Part shown: one piece after another, positions 8,289-16,277 of the stretch
Position numbering within the stretch: the stretch's first letter is position 1
How the letters are laid out: each line of letters begins with the position of its first letter
Assembly: GCA_964533785.1 (NCBI GenBank)
Contig: CAZHNG010000099.1
Coordinates: 1-19,534, forward strand
Direction of reading: 5' to 3'
DNA length: 19,534 bases
From: JANQRV01 sp964533785
GTDB lineage: Bacteria; Bacteroidota; Bacteroidia; Chitinophagales; Saprospiraceae
Translations under genes and position numbers: made by a program
The notes under the pieces: generated by a model
Databases searched by the model: none
The model's input: the letters and a program-made list of their open reading frames with translations, nothing else
What the model was told of the DNA's origin: nothing

Positions 8289-8325
8289 CTGAAATGGTAA
8301 CATCTTGTTATTCCGATCATTTCAG
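8289..8325. repeat. Perfect 8-bp inverted repeat upstream of susC pair 1
   Basis: CTGAAATG (8289-8296) and CATTTCAG (8318-8325) are perfect inverted copies with a 21-nt spacer. The centre-to-centre distance of 29 nt is close to three helical turns, which would suit a dimeric regulator. It lies about 220-260 nt upstream of the susC start. Binding is inference. Confidence 0.4.
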
Positions 8326-8418
8326 TCGGCATATACTTCTTGTACTTACGATCTGGTCAGTACGACCGGTTGACATCATAAAGCCAGCAAGTATAAGATC
8401 TCCACAGTCTAAAATGAT

Positions 8419-8484
8419 GAGCGTTTGATAAGATGAGCGTTAAATTGGTGAGCGTTAAATTGGTGAGCGTTAAAATAGAGCGTT
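8419..8484. repeat. Five-copy GAGCGTT array
   Basis: GAGCGTT occurs at 8419, 8435, 8450, 8465 and 8478, with spacings of 16, 15, 15 and 13 nt. The middle units are almost identical (GGTGAGCGTTAAATT). The array is followed by a CGTTTT (8481-8486) and AAAACG (8503-8508) inverted pair. It may be a multi-site operator for the divergent genes or a small tandem duplication; the sequence alone does not decide. Confidence 0.6.
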
Positions 8485-8576
8485 TTAACGGTTTATGTTA
8501 ACAAAACGTTAGAGGGTTGAGAAGTGCTGCTTGTTGTCTGGTATAAATTTTAAGATGAACTAATTGTTTTGGGGGG

Positions 8577-8772
8577 TGTATTGAATTAGATGCTAGTGCC
8601 TCGGGCATTAAATAACAGGTATAGTTCGGGAGGCTATTTTCTTGCGGGCCAAGGCGCGAGGAGAGAACATAGCCCAGCTACGTGACCGACGAGCAACATA
8701 GGCCTGCTATAAAAGAGACCGCGAAATGTGCCGGTTATTTAGTTCCCGGGCACTAGACGCTAGATGTATTGA
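8577..8772. mobile_element. MITE-like inverted-repeat element, about 180 bp
   Basis: Arms 8593-8627 and 8722-8756 are imperfect inverted copies: CTAGTGCC, a CGGG block, AAATAAC and TTCG match in order, with small indels. The arms enclose about 95 nt that contain AACATAG twice, at 8666 and 8695. The 8-bp TGTATTGA occurs just outside both ends (8577-8584 and 8765-8772), as a target-site duplication would. There is no transposase, so it would be non-autonomous. Caution: TGTATTGA at the right is also the start of the repeat at 8765-8820, so the duplication may be a coincidence of adjoining repeats. Confidence 0.4.
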
Positions 8773-8820
8773 CCTCTAAACATGGGGCAATTTCAATCAC
8801 CGCTAAGAACGCGAAGTTTA
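8765..8820. repeat. Third copy of the 2991-3136 intergenic repeat
   Basis: TGTATTGACCTCTA, then ATGGGGCAATTTCAATCACC, then TAAGAACGCGAAGTTT closely follows 2996-3058. It is preceded by CACTAGACGCTAGA (8751-8764), the same heptamers that border the assembly gap near 3140. The repeat therefore travels with the heptamer, as one composite intergenic element. Confidence 0.65.
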
Positions 8821-8937
8821 TTGTCAAAAAAGAATTGTGGTTTGCCCGACGTTTACGATCAAACCAAAACATTTAAAACGGGTTTCATTGGTTTAGAAAG
8901 GAACTATTATTATCTATAGGGATTAAAAAGCACTAGT

Positions 8938-10005
8938 ATGCTTTCAGACAAACGCTATCCGGAAATATTATACGCTGAGGAGTTAGATGCTTATCTGTCA
9001 AAGGGATGGTATCGGATGGGGCAGTCTATATTTACTACACATTTTCTGTATTTTAATCATCAGGTATATTCAGCGATATGGATCAGGTTGGGCCTGGAGG
9101 GGTATAAATACCGGAAAAGCTCCCGAAAATTAATGAGGCGCAACGAAAAAAACTTCCAGGTTAAAATCAGGCAGGGGGCTATTTCGGCAGAGAAAGAAGT
9201 TTTATTTCAAAAATACAGAAATCATTTTTCCGGCCATCTCTCTAATAATCTGCGGGATTATTTACTGGATGGAGAAGATTACAATATTTATAATACGCTG
9301 GAAACAGCAGTTTATGATGAAGGAAAACTAGTAGCTTTCAGTTTTTTCGATATTGGTGTACAAAGTGCCGCAAGCATTATGGGAGTCTATGATCCTGAAT
9401 ACCAAAAATGTAGCTTAGGTTTCTATACCATGTTAATGGAAATTGCCTTTTGCCGGGAACACAAGTTGAAATATTATTATCCGGGATATATAGTACCAGG
9501 CTACAGTAAGTTTGATTATAAACTGCGCATTGGACAGGTAGAATATCTGGAGCTTTCGACTAATAGATGGATAGATTACGAACAATTTACCGAAGAAGAC
9601 ACCCCCGTTAATAAGATGCATCGTAAGCTTGGACAATTACAACAGGTTTTGCGCCAGGATGGGATGCCAGTGAAGTTGTTGATCTATCCGTTTTTCGAGG
9701 CAAGTCTTTCCGCATTTTGGCAAGCACCTTTTTTGGATTACCCACTGATATTAATAGTCAAAACTCATCCGTACTATCTCGTTATTTCCTACGATATACT
9801 TGATGATTGTTATTATCTGCTGCAATGCTCTCCTTTTAACCACCGGGAGTTTTATTTCAATATGGCTTTTCTAAAATCGTTGGATCCGGCAACGCACCTG
9901 CCTGAGGTACTTATTCTGGAAAAGTATATTTCGTCGAGTAAAAATCCGGAGTTTATTCGGGATACGCTTAAGGTGAAGTTGCAGGCGATGGGCAATGAGC
10001 AATGA
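8938..10005 (+). CDS. Divergent arginyl/leucyl-tRNA-protein transferase (ATE/Bpt superfamily)
   Basis: Family members transfer an amino acid from aminoacyl-tRNA to protein N-termini and so feed the N-degron pathway in the cytoplasm. The evidence for membership is the C-terminal GNAT-like half: CSLGFYTMLMEIAFCREHKLKYYYPGYIVPG (residues 158-188, given here as a motif region) followed by SKFDYK (190-195), which matches the SLG...YxYxGYxxxG...DYK pattern. The N-terminal half keeps GWYRMG (23-28), an IWIRL strand (47-51) and KSSRKLMRRN (60-69), as in Bpt proteins. It lacks the Cys-containing segment normally between GW-R-G and the R-x-R strand; residues 29-46 contain no cysteine. About 110-130 residues follow the transferase core, longer than the usual bacterial Bpt of roughly 250 residues. 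The last codons and the stop fall inside a heptamer repeat. It converges on ribA with no functional link evident. Substrate and donor are not predictable. Confidence 0.75.
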   Translation: MLSDKRYPEILYAEELDAYLSKGWYRMGQSIFTTHFLYFNHQVYSAIWIRLGLEGYKYRKSSRKLMRRNEKNFQVKIRQGAISAEKEVLFQKYRNHFSGHLSNNLRDYLLDGEDYNIYNTLETAVYDEGKLVAFSFFDIGVQSAASIMGVYDPEYQKCSLGFYTMLMEIAFCREHKLKYYYPGYIVPGYSKFDYKLRIGQVEYLELSTNRWIDYEQFTEEDTPVNKMHRKLGQLQQVLRQDGMPVKLLIYPFFEASLSAFWQAPFLDYPLILIVKTHPYYLVISYDILDDCYYLLQCSPFNHREFYFNMAFLKSLDPATHLPEVLILEKYISSSKNPEFIRDTLKVKLQAMGNEQ

Positions 10006-10040
10006 ACAATGGGCAATGAACAATGAGCAATGAGCAATGA
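9992..10040. repeat. Seven-copy heptamer array overlapping a stop codon
   Basis: Seven 7-bp units run head to tail: GCAATGA at 9992, 9999, 10013, 10027 and 10034, and ACAATGG or ACAATGA at 10006 and 10020. The second unit supplies the TGA stop of the transferase gene, and the array also encodes its last residues (GNEQ). A weaker unit (GCGATGG) precedes it. The array fills half of the gap before ribA. Confidence 0.85.
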
Positions 10041-10098
10041 AGCTGAGGGGAGATTGGTGGATGGCATTTTTCCAGAACTCGCCAACTCGTTAAACCCT

Positions 10099-10689
10099 TT
10101 AAAACAAATGTCCCATCTCTTCCCGTTTGGTCTTCAGGTACTTTGAATTTTCAGCTTTAGGCGGAATGATGAGGGGGATGCGTTCGACCAATTCAATATC
10201 AGAAAGTTCAAAAGCTTTGATCTTTTCGGGATTATTGGTGAGTAGGTTGATTTTTTTGATGTTAAAATATTCGAGCATTGTAATGGCAATGTCATATTGG
10301 CGAGCATCCACTTCGAGGCCGAGATGAACGTTGGCATCAATGGTACTTTTTCCCAGATCTTGCAAATTATAGGCTTTTAATTTGTTGATGATGCCGATGC
10401 CGCGCCCTTCTTGTCGGAGGTATAGCATCACGCCATTTTCAGCACCGATCAATTCCATTGCACGAACAAATTGTTCGCCGCAATCACACCGTTGGGAACC
10501 AAAGAGATCTCCGGTTATGCATTCCGAATGCATCCTGACCAGGACAGGTTTGGAAATATCCATATCCACGCTAGCCATTGCAATATGGGGCATTAGTTCA
10601 TCCGGGCTGTCCGCAAAAGTGAGCATATTGAATTTACCCCAAGAAGTTGGAATAAGCGCTTCCGCTTGCAATGTCATTGTTTTCTTCAT
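10099..10689 (-). CDS. ribA: GTP cyclohydrolase II
   Basis: The enzyme opens GTP to 2,5-diamino-6-ribosylamino-pyrimidinone 5'-phosphate, formate and pyrophosphate, the first step of riboflavin synthesis. The 196-residue length equals that of the stand-alone E. coli RibA. The zinc ligands are visible as Cys57, Cys68 and Cys70 in SECITGDLFGSQRCDCG. The substrate-binding LRQEGRGIGIINKLKAY segment spans 91-107, D-x-R-x-Y lies at 128-132, and the LLTNNPEKI motif is near residues 149-157. No DHBP synthase (RibB) domain is fused, so this is the single-function form. Met5 is a possible alternative start. I see no FMN-riboswitch-like leader. Neighbours are unrelated, so it is an isolated housekeeping gene convergent with the transferase gene. 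Confidence 0.97.
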   Translation of the reverse strand: MKKTMTLQAEALIPTSWGKFNMLTFADSPDELMPHIAMASVDMDISKPVLVRMHSECITGDLFGSQRCDCGEQFVRAMELIGAENGVMLYLRQEGRGIGIINKLKAYNLQDLGKSTIDANVHLGLEVDARQYDIAITMLEYFNIKKINLLTNNPEKIKAFELSDIELVERIPLIIPPKAENSKYLKTKREEMGHLF

Positions 10690-11026
10690 TCAGGTATTAC
10701 AATTTCATAAGATATATCCTTCACAACAAAGCCAATATCTACTTGGTTTACCGCAAAATTTTTGAGCGAAGAGCATTTTGGATGAATAACTGTCTTTTTT
10801 TAGTGTTGTTAGCAGCATTTGAGTAGGGTAATTCGTTTATGCGGAAAAATACAATCACTAAAAATTAGAATTATCCGACGAATAGATTTTACGGAAACAA
10901 GTAAAAGACCTATCTAAGTTAATCCGACGAATAAATTAATCCAAAATTACAAAAGACAACAACTTCCAACCGCTCTAACTGAGAAATGGAAGTAGTTGTA
11001 TTATTTAAATCAAATTATTATTTAAC
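10690..11026. other. Divergent intergenic region, ribA / susC pair 2
   Basis: These 337 nt separate the ribA start (minus) from the second susC start (plus) and must hold both promoters. No consensus TTG/TAnnTTTG pair is clear. The only distinct structure is the 12-bp direct repeat listed separately. The last 40 nt before susC are AT-rich with a weak ribosome binding region, as usual for this phylum. Confidence 0.55.
10873..10933. promoter_or_regulatory. 12-bp direct repeat upstream of susC pair 2
   Basis: ATCCGACGAATA occurs at 10873-10884 and 10922-10933, 49 nt apart, and the similarity extends a few bases on both sides (T-ATCCGACGAATA-ATT). The nearer copy ends 93 nt before the susC start codon. 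It is a candidate binding site for the regulator of the second Sus pair; no regulator gene is in the window. Confidence 0.45.
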
Positions 11027-13831
11027 ATGAAAAAAGGCTTACTAGTTTTACTACTGTCGTTCTTCAGTATAGCTTCGATGGTAGCACAACGCGAGATCAG
11101 CGGTACCGTTACGGACCAGAATGGGGAACCACTAATTGGTGCTACTGTTTTGGTTAAAGGTACTCAAACCGGTACAGTTACGGATATTGACGGAACTTAT
11201 TCGGTCAATGTACAGGAAGAAAATAACACTTTAGTATTTTCTTACACCGGTTTTGCTACTCAGGAGATAGAGATCGGCGTTTCAAACACCATTGATGTGA
11301 CATTGGTGCCGGATGCTGCGGTTCTAAACGAAGTAGTAGTAACCGGACAAGGGATTGGGATTGAAAGAAAAAGATTGACCAGTACGGTTGATGTTGTTAC
11401 AACCGAGCAATTGGAGCAATCACCGATCACACAAATCGATCAGATATTACAATCAAAACTTCCGGGAGCACAGATCCGGCTTTCCTCGGGTCAGCCAGGT
11501 ACGGCGTCTTTGATCCGTAACCGTGGATTATTTTCCGCTAACGCACTTTCTACGCCGGTGATCATTATTGATGGTGTACGGGTGGATAACCTTAATACGA
11601 ACCCGGAATTGGGTTTAGGAACCGGTGGTGCTATGAGTTCTTCTCTTGCGGATATTCCCGTTGAAAGTATCGAAAGAGTAGAATTTGTGCGTGGTGGTGC
11701 GGCGACTACCTTGTACGGTGCCGATGCAGCGAACGGGGTAATCCAGATCTTTACTAAAAAAGGTACGAAAGGTGCGTCACGGTTCAATTTTGAATCTCAA
11801 GTAGGTGCTATTGAAGGGCAAGACTACTTCTTGAAGTACGACGAAACCGCTGATTTGATCTTTGAAACGGGATTCAGCCAGTTATATCGCGCGGGCGTAG
11901 ACGGAGGTAATGATGCGGTTACCTACAACTTTTCTGGTAATTTTTATCAGGATGATGGCTTTAACAGCGTCAACGAACAGAAAAAACTGGGATTCCGTGG
12001 AACTGTTTCAGCTCAGGTTAATGATAAACTACAGTACACCGGTTCTGCTGCATTTTCAAGTAACTTCTTTACGCGGGATTACAACGCGAACACCAGTTTC
12101 GCCAGATTCGGAGACCTGGAAGGCGGTCAGCTAGGTGATTTGTCAACAGCTTCAGCCGGATTTTTGGATACCTTGAAAATGACGCTTGACGAAGAAGGAG
12201 CGAATACAGATATCACTGATTTTGTAAAGCGTTTCCAAACTTCTCATTCTTTCCAGTACAATCCGTTCAAAAACTTCAGCGCCAGATTGATATTCGGTTT
12301 GGATAACCGGAACTCGAGAGCTCGTGAAGTTGCTACCAACGCCTTATTAGTTGCCAAGCAATCCGTAGCGCCGGGTACTGACGATCAGGGTTCAATGGAG
12401 ATCTTTACCAGAAGCTTCCTTTCTATTACGACGGACTTGAGTTTACAGTACAAGTTCGATGTAGGGGATTTCAGTTTCATTACCGGAGCGGGAGGACAGT
12501 TATTCCGCGAACAAGACGAGCAGTTCTCCATTACAACGACCAACCAAACGGAAGGTACGCGTGATGTTGACCGTTCTGCAGAACAGGATGCTACCGATTT
12601 CTTGCGCGAGATCGTTTTCGGTGGTTTTTATTTCTCAGAGAATATTGGATATAAAAACAAATTATTCCTAGATGCTGCGGTGCGTTTCGATGGTAACTCT
12701 GCTTTCGGATCTTCTCTAGGATTACAGCAAATTTACCGGGTAGGGTTGACTTATTCGTTGACGGATGAACCCTTTATGCAAACGGGAGGCATTGCTGACA
12801 TCTTAACTTCGTTTAAGGTGAGAGCTAATTTTGGTCAGGCTACCAACTTCCCCACTCCTTTCGCGCGTGACTTGACCTTTGCGACCAATGCTTACCTGGG
12901 CGGTAACAGTTATACATTTGGTAACCCGGGTAATGACCAATTAGGACCTGAGCGTATCGATTCTTACGAAGCGGGAATTGACTTCGGTCTTTTCGGTCGT
13001 ACGCGCTTCCGTGTAACCTACTATCATAATACTACTGTGGATGCGATATTCTCTCCTCCATCTGCACCATCTACTGGTTTGGCAGCGCAGGAAGCCAATG
13101 TGGGCGAGGTCGTGAACAATGGAGTTGAGTTCGAAGCGCAGTTTGATATTATTCAAAGCCAGGACTTTGATTTGTCGATCAATGGTTCTTTGACGACGAA
13201 CAAAAACGAGGTAACCTCTTCTGGTGGTGCGCCTGAGTTCGTAGTAGGTGGATTTACTTTCCTTGGATCTTTTGTTAAAGAAGGCCAACCTTTGGGATAT
13301 TTGAGAGGGGGTAGCCCACAATTTGATAACGAGGGGAATCTTGTTGATGTAGAGAGAAATGCCTTTTTAGGTGACCCTAACCCGAATGGTTACGGAAACT
13401 TTGGTATCAATGCAAGATGGAAGCGCTTGAGCTTTTTTGCCTTCGGTGACTACCAGTACGGTGCACAGGGTGTAAACGTGGATGATGTATTGCGTTATTT
13501 CAATGGAGTGAACGATGAAGGACGTATTCCTGAAAACTCTGCTGCGGAGAGTTTCTTCGATCTTGCAGGTGTTTGGGTAGAGGATGCCGATTTCATCAAA
13601 GTACGGAATATTGGTGTAATGTACAGCTTTGATCCGGCAAATTTACCATTCAGCAGATTGGAAATCGGATTTAATGCTTTGAACCCTATCGTTTGGGCTT
13701 CTTCTTCATTTGACCCGGAGGTAACCGGTGCCGGTATTGCAGACCAGGGTGGTATTGCCGTAGGTGGATTTGGTTTCGGAACGGAATCAGCTCCGAGACA
13801 ATACCTTTTCACCGTGAGGGTAGGACTATAA
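11027..13831 (+). CDS. SusC/RagA-family TonB-dependent outer-membrane transporter (pair 2)
   Basis: This is a TonB-dependent outer-membrane importer partnered with the SusD-like protein that follows. The 934-residue product has a Sec signal peptide (residues 1-20) and a carboxypeptidase-regulatory-like domain (about 23-95, with ISGTVTDQNGEPLIGATV and GTVTDIDGTYSV). The NEVVVTGQGI motif is at 101-110. The plug domain (about 117-246) has LQSKLPGAQI, STPVIIIDGVRVDN and ERVEFVRGGAATTLYGADAANGVIQIFTKK. A shorter barrel than in pair 1 ends in QYLFTVRVGL. The LYGADAANGVI block replaces the more usual VYGSRGANGVI, which places it in a different SusC subgroup from pair 1. Substrate is unknown. Confidence 0.96.
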   Translation: MKKGLLVLLLSFFSIASMVAQREISGTVTDQNGEPLIGATVLVKGTQTGTVTDIDGTYSVNVQEENNTLVFSYTGFATQEIEIGVSNTIDVTLVPDAAVLNEVVVTGQGIGIERKRLTSTVDVVTTEQLEQSPITQIDQILQSKLPGAQIRLSSGQPGTASLIRNRGLFSANALSTPVIIIDGVRVDNLNTNPELGLGTGGAMSSSLADIPVESIERVEFVRGGAATTLYGADAANGVIQIFTKKGTKGASRFNFESQVGAIEGQDYFLKYDETADLIFETGFSQLYRAGVDGGNDAVTYNFSGNFYQDDGFNSVNEQKKLGFRGTVSAQVNDKLQYTGSAAFSSNFFTRDYNANTSFARFGDLEGGQLGDLSTASAGFLDTLKMTLDEEGANTDITDFVKRFQTSHSFQYNPFKNFSARLIFGLDNRNSRAREVATNALLVAKQSVAPGTDDQGSMEIFTRSFLSITTDLSLQYKFDVGDFSFITGAGGQLFREQDEQFSITTTNQTEGTRDVDRSAEQDATDFLREIVFGGFYFSENIGYKNKLFLDAAVRFDGNSAFGSSLGLQQIYRVGLTYSLTDEPFMQTGGIADILTSFKVRANFGQATNFPTPFARDLTFATNAYLGGNSYTFGNPGNDQLGPERIDSYEAGIDFGLFGRTRFRVTYYHNTTVDAIFSPPSAPSTGLAAQEANVGEVVNNGVEFEAQFDIIQSQDFDLSINGSLTTNKNEVTSSGGAPEFVVGGFTFLGSFVKEGQPLGYLRGGSPQFDNEGNLVDVERNAFLGDPNPNGYGNFGINARWKRLSFFAFGDYQYGAQGVNVDDVLRYFNGVNDEGRIPENSAAESFFDLAGVWVEDADFIKVRNIGVMYSFDPANLPFSRLEIGFNALNPIVWASSSFDPEVTGAGIADQGGIAVGGFGFGTESAPRQYLFTVRVGL

Positions 13832-13874
13832 ACTCATTCACAGTTTAAAAACTCTTTTTTAAAACTTTAGGAAA

Positions 13875-15323
13875 ATGAATAAATTAAAATTTGTCTTATA
13901 TATATTCTTCGCGGCAGTGCTTTTGACCACTACCGGCTGCGAAGACACGGAGACGGCCTTCGAACCGTTGAACCCTAACTTATCGGAGGATGCAGTGAAA
14001 GGGGTTCCCAACTCCGCCAGTAATCTTTTGTTAGGTTGCGAACGTCAGATCGCGCTCTGTATGAATGAAATCGTGGTGATCTCAGAAATTGCTTCTGATA
14101 ATTACCAGAATACGCAAACGTTCTTTAACCAGTTTTTAGATCGTTTGGATATTGACGCTACTGATGCGGATATTGAAGATACGCAGGAAGATTTCGCTTT
14201 GCTACGCGAATTGGCTCTTTCCGGTTTGAATGAAATCGGCCCGGAAGATCCAAACTTTGATGATCAGCAAGCGGCTGAATTTAATTTCATGGCGGGATAT
14301 GCCCATTTACTGATGGGCATGTATTTTAAGTCTTTACCGGCAGAACCACTTGGTGCCGCTCAGTCCAGCTCCACTCATTTACAGGTAGCTACGGGTTATT
14401 TTGATGCAGCTTTGAGCCTTGCATCTGAAAACAGAACCATCACCAGCGCTCATTTGGGAAATGCAAGAGCCAATTATTACCTGGGTAATCAATCAGAAGC
14501 GGTAGCCAGTGCTAACGCGGCCATCGCAAGTGATCCTGAATTTGTCCGCTTCGCTCAGTACGATGCGGTAAATGGCCCTACAAATTCTATGCAAGATGCT
14601 CTTTGGGACCGTGCAACTTTTGATGATTTGCAGCCGTTGCCTACGCTCGACTTTTTGGATCCAAAATACAACGGTAGTGATGCGGTCAATGATGTTGATG
14701 TGCCGATTCTGAAAATTGAAGAAGCGCATTTGATCCTGGCAGAAGCTGCCATCGCCGGAGGGGATCTCGGTACTGCGCAGACTACGATGAAAGATATCGT
14801 TGCTTTGGTGGGTACCAGACCTACGCAGACCTTTGACGATTCCAGTGATGGCCGTACACAAGATGCACCGGGCTCCCGTCCGGATAATGAGAAGGTAGTG
14901 GTTTCTGCCGGCGGTGGTGCACCTGCACTTCCCGGCTTGGTGATTAACCGTCAAATGGGACCCGTGACTATTCCGGTGGTTTCCGGAACCTCCGTTACCG
15001 ACGGGATGATCGATGCGGTAACTACGGAAGATGAAGCCTTGGAATTACTTTACAAGATGCGCCAGGAGATCTTTATTGCGGAAGGTATCCGCTTCGTTGA
15101 TCTGGGACTGAAGTTAGTTGTTCACCAAACAGAAGCTTTGTTGAATGATAACATCACCGATGCTGATCAAACGCCGGAGATCCCTAGCTTTATCGAGGGC
15201 ATTAGAACCGAGCTAGATGCTTTCACTTATGATATTGGTGGGGAATCTGCAACGGTAACCCATAACTTGAATAAGATTATCGTGGCGAATAAGACCTCAG
15301 CGGAGGTGTTGCCTTTCCACTAG
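13875..15323 (+). CDS. SusD/RagB-family outer-membrane lipoprotein (pair 2)
   Basis: This is the surface lipoprotein lid for the preceding SusC-like porin; it starts 43 nt after that gene's stop and the pair ends at the terminator at 15377. The 482-residue product has a lipoprotein signal (hydrophobic residues 6-19, Cys22 in TTGC) followed by acidic residues (EDTETAFEP). TPR-like helices typical of SusD are visible: FNFMAGYAHLLMGMYF, HLQVATGYFDAALSLA, HLGNARANYYLGNQSEAVASAN and EEAHLILAEAAIAGG. The C-terminal MRQEIFIAEGIRFVDLGLKL is the family's conserved [R]-x-E-x-x-x-EG-x-R-x-x-DL segment. It diverges strongly from the pair 1 SusD-like protein, so the two pairs probably take up different substrates. 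Confidence 0.93.
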   Translation: MNKLKFVLYIFFAAVLLTTTGCEDTETAFEPLNPNLSEDAVKGVPNSASNLLLGCERQIALCMNEIVVISEIASDNYQNTQTFFNQFLDRLDIDATDADIEDTQEDFALLRELALSGLNEIGPEDPNFDDQQAAEFNFMAGYAHLLMGMYFKSLPAEPLGAAQSSSTHLQVATGYFDAALSLASENRTITSAHLGNARANYYLGNQSEAVASANAAIASDPEFVRFAQYDAVNGPTNSMQDALWDRATFDDLQPLPTLDFLDPKYNGSDAVNDVDVPILKIEEAHLILAEAAIAGGDLGTAQTTMKDIVALVGTRPTQTFDDSSDGRTQDAPGSRPDNEKVVVSAGGGAPALPGLVINRQMGPVTIPVVSGTSVTDGMIDAVTTEDEALELLYKMRQEIFIAEGIRFVDLGLKLVVHQTEALLNDNITDADQTPEIPSFIEGIRTELDAFTYDIGGESATVTHNLNKIIVANKTSAEVLPFH

Positions 15324-15376
15324 AATGAAGCGTTAAAGTAGCTGGATTTTTTCAGCTGCGTTTGAGAAAAATATAG

Positions 15377-15414
15377 ACCTCTCTTCTGGATGAGATCCGG
15401 GGAGAGGTTTTTTT
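15377..15414 (+). terminator. Intrinsic terminator of the second Sus operon
   Basis: ACCTCTC (15377-15383) pairs with GAGAGGT (15402-15408). The inner CTGGA (15386-15390) pairs with TCCGG (15396-15400) around a TGAGA loop, with a small bulge between the two stems. A run of seven Ts (15408-15414), an A and five more Ts follow. It lies 54 nt after the susD stop. Confidence 0.88.
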
Positions 15415-16277
15415 ATTTTTATATTCCAAAGAAACCGTTTTTTGGTGTATGTATCTTTATTTGGGTTTCTTCGTACAACCATCAGAGCTACGAGAAATCT
15501 TGCTAACAAGTTATTTACTTAATTGTAGTAAGCAGTTGAAATTTTATCAATAATACATTAATAAAATAATTATGTGACCCAGCTTTGAGAATTTAGTTGC
15601 TCTATTAGTTTTTTTACTATTTTTGCATCAAGAAAATAATTGGTACTTCTCCCTTATAAATCGGCTAAAAAGTGGCAAACAAAAAGATTAAATAGTTATT
15701 TTTTTGAACAAACACAGGTACTGGCACCCTTAGTTTTACTGCTAATTTCTTTCTAGTTGATCTACTTTTCCCAACCAGTTTGTTCATGTCAAGATAAGTG
15801 GTAAATGCCTCTCTTGATGATTGATTTCTTGCCACGACCATTACATACCCTTATTTATTCAATTTTATTGGATTTCATTTAACTGCGCATTGTCGTAGTT
15901 ATGTTCGTGTATTCCCTGTTGACGGCAAGTGTGATATTTTGCTCAAGTCGTTTACTTTGTTTATTGGGGAAAATAGGATAGTGGTGTTTAATCTAACGCA
16001 GAGAAGAATCATTTTGCGCACACGCTACATTCATTCATATTGCTTTTTATTTTGGAGATTAAGGCTTTGCGACTTATCATTGGCGAAGCCGTAGGAAGAC
16101 CTTAGTATGGTTGGTTTGCTGTGATTAGTCCTTCTATTCAGGTTGAAATAATTAAATTTGAAGTGAGGTATATTGAGAAACCCTGTAATATTAAGAGGCG
16201 TTTTTTTATTTTCTGCCATCGAATAGTAGCCTTCAAGGATCGTAGATAAAAGATTTAAGTATAAAAATTTAATTGAT
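15415..16277. other. Gene-free region before the exopolysaccharide genes
   Basis: About 860 nt without a convincing gene on either strand. Composition is AT-rich. The only recognisable signal is a Bacteroidota-type promoter at 15597-15625. If that promoter drives the export genes, the leader would be about 650 nt long. A minus-strand frame at 16031-16219 encodes 62 residues with no family features and is probably chance. Confidence 0.6.
15597..15625 (+). promoter_or_regulatory. Candidate Bacteroidota sigma-A promoter
   Basis: TTG (15597-15599), an 18-nt spacer, then TATTTTTG (15618-15625) matches the TTTG / TAnnTTTG promoter pattern known for this phylum. It points toward the exopolysaccharide export genes, whose first start codon is about 650 nt downstream, and it lies downstream of the terminator of the second Sus operon. 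Confidence 0.5.

Larger units (their letters stand above)
8234..8937. other. Gene-free, repeat-rich region between divergent genes
   Basis: No open frame here looks coding on either strand. The stretch separates the minus-strand susC cluster from the plus-strand transferase gene and must hold promoters for both, although I found no clean TTG/TAnnTTTG pair. It contains an 8-bp inverted repeat, a GAGCGTT array, a MITE-like element and a copy of the repeat seen near 3000; these are listed separately. Confidence 0.6.

Noticed and set aside
8419..8484. CRISPR array
   Set aside because: Repeats of 7 nt at 13-16 nt intervals are far too short, the spacers are nearly identical, and no cas genes are present.
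10690..10850. FMN riboswitch upstream of ribA
   Set aside because: No conserved junction strings or multi-stem pattern of that riboswitch could be seen.
14493..14954. 153-residue minus-strand frame
   Set aside because: Antisense to the well-supported SusD-like gene of pair 2, with no recognisable features of its own.
16031..16219. 62-residue minus-strand frame
   Set aside because: Asn/Lys-rich product with no domain or signal; AT-rich chance frame in the exopolysaccharide upstream region.
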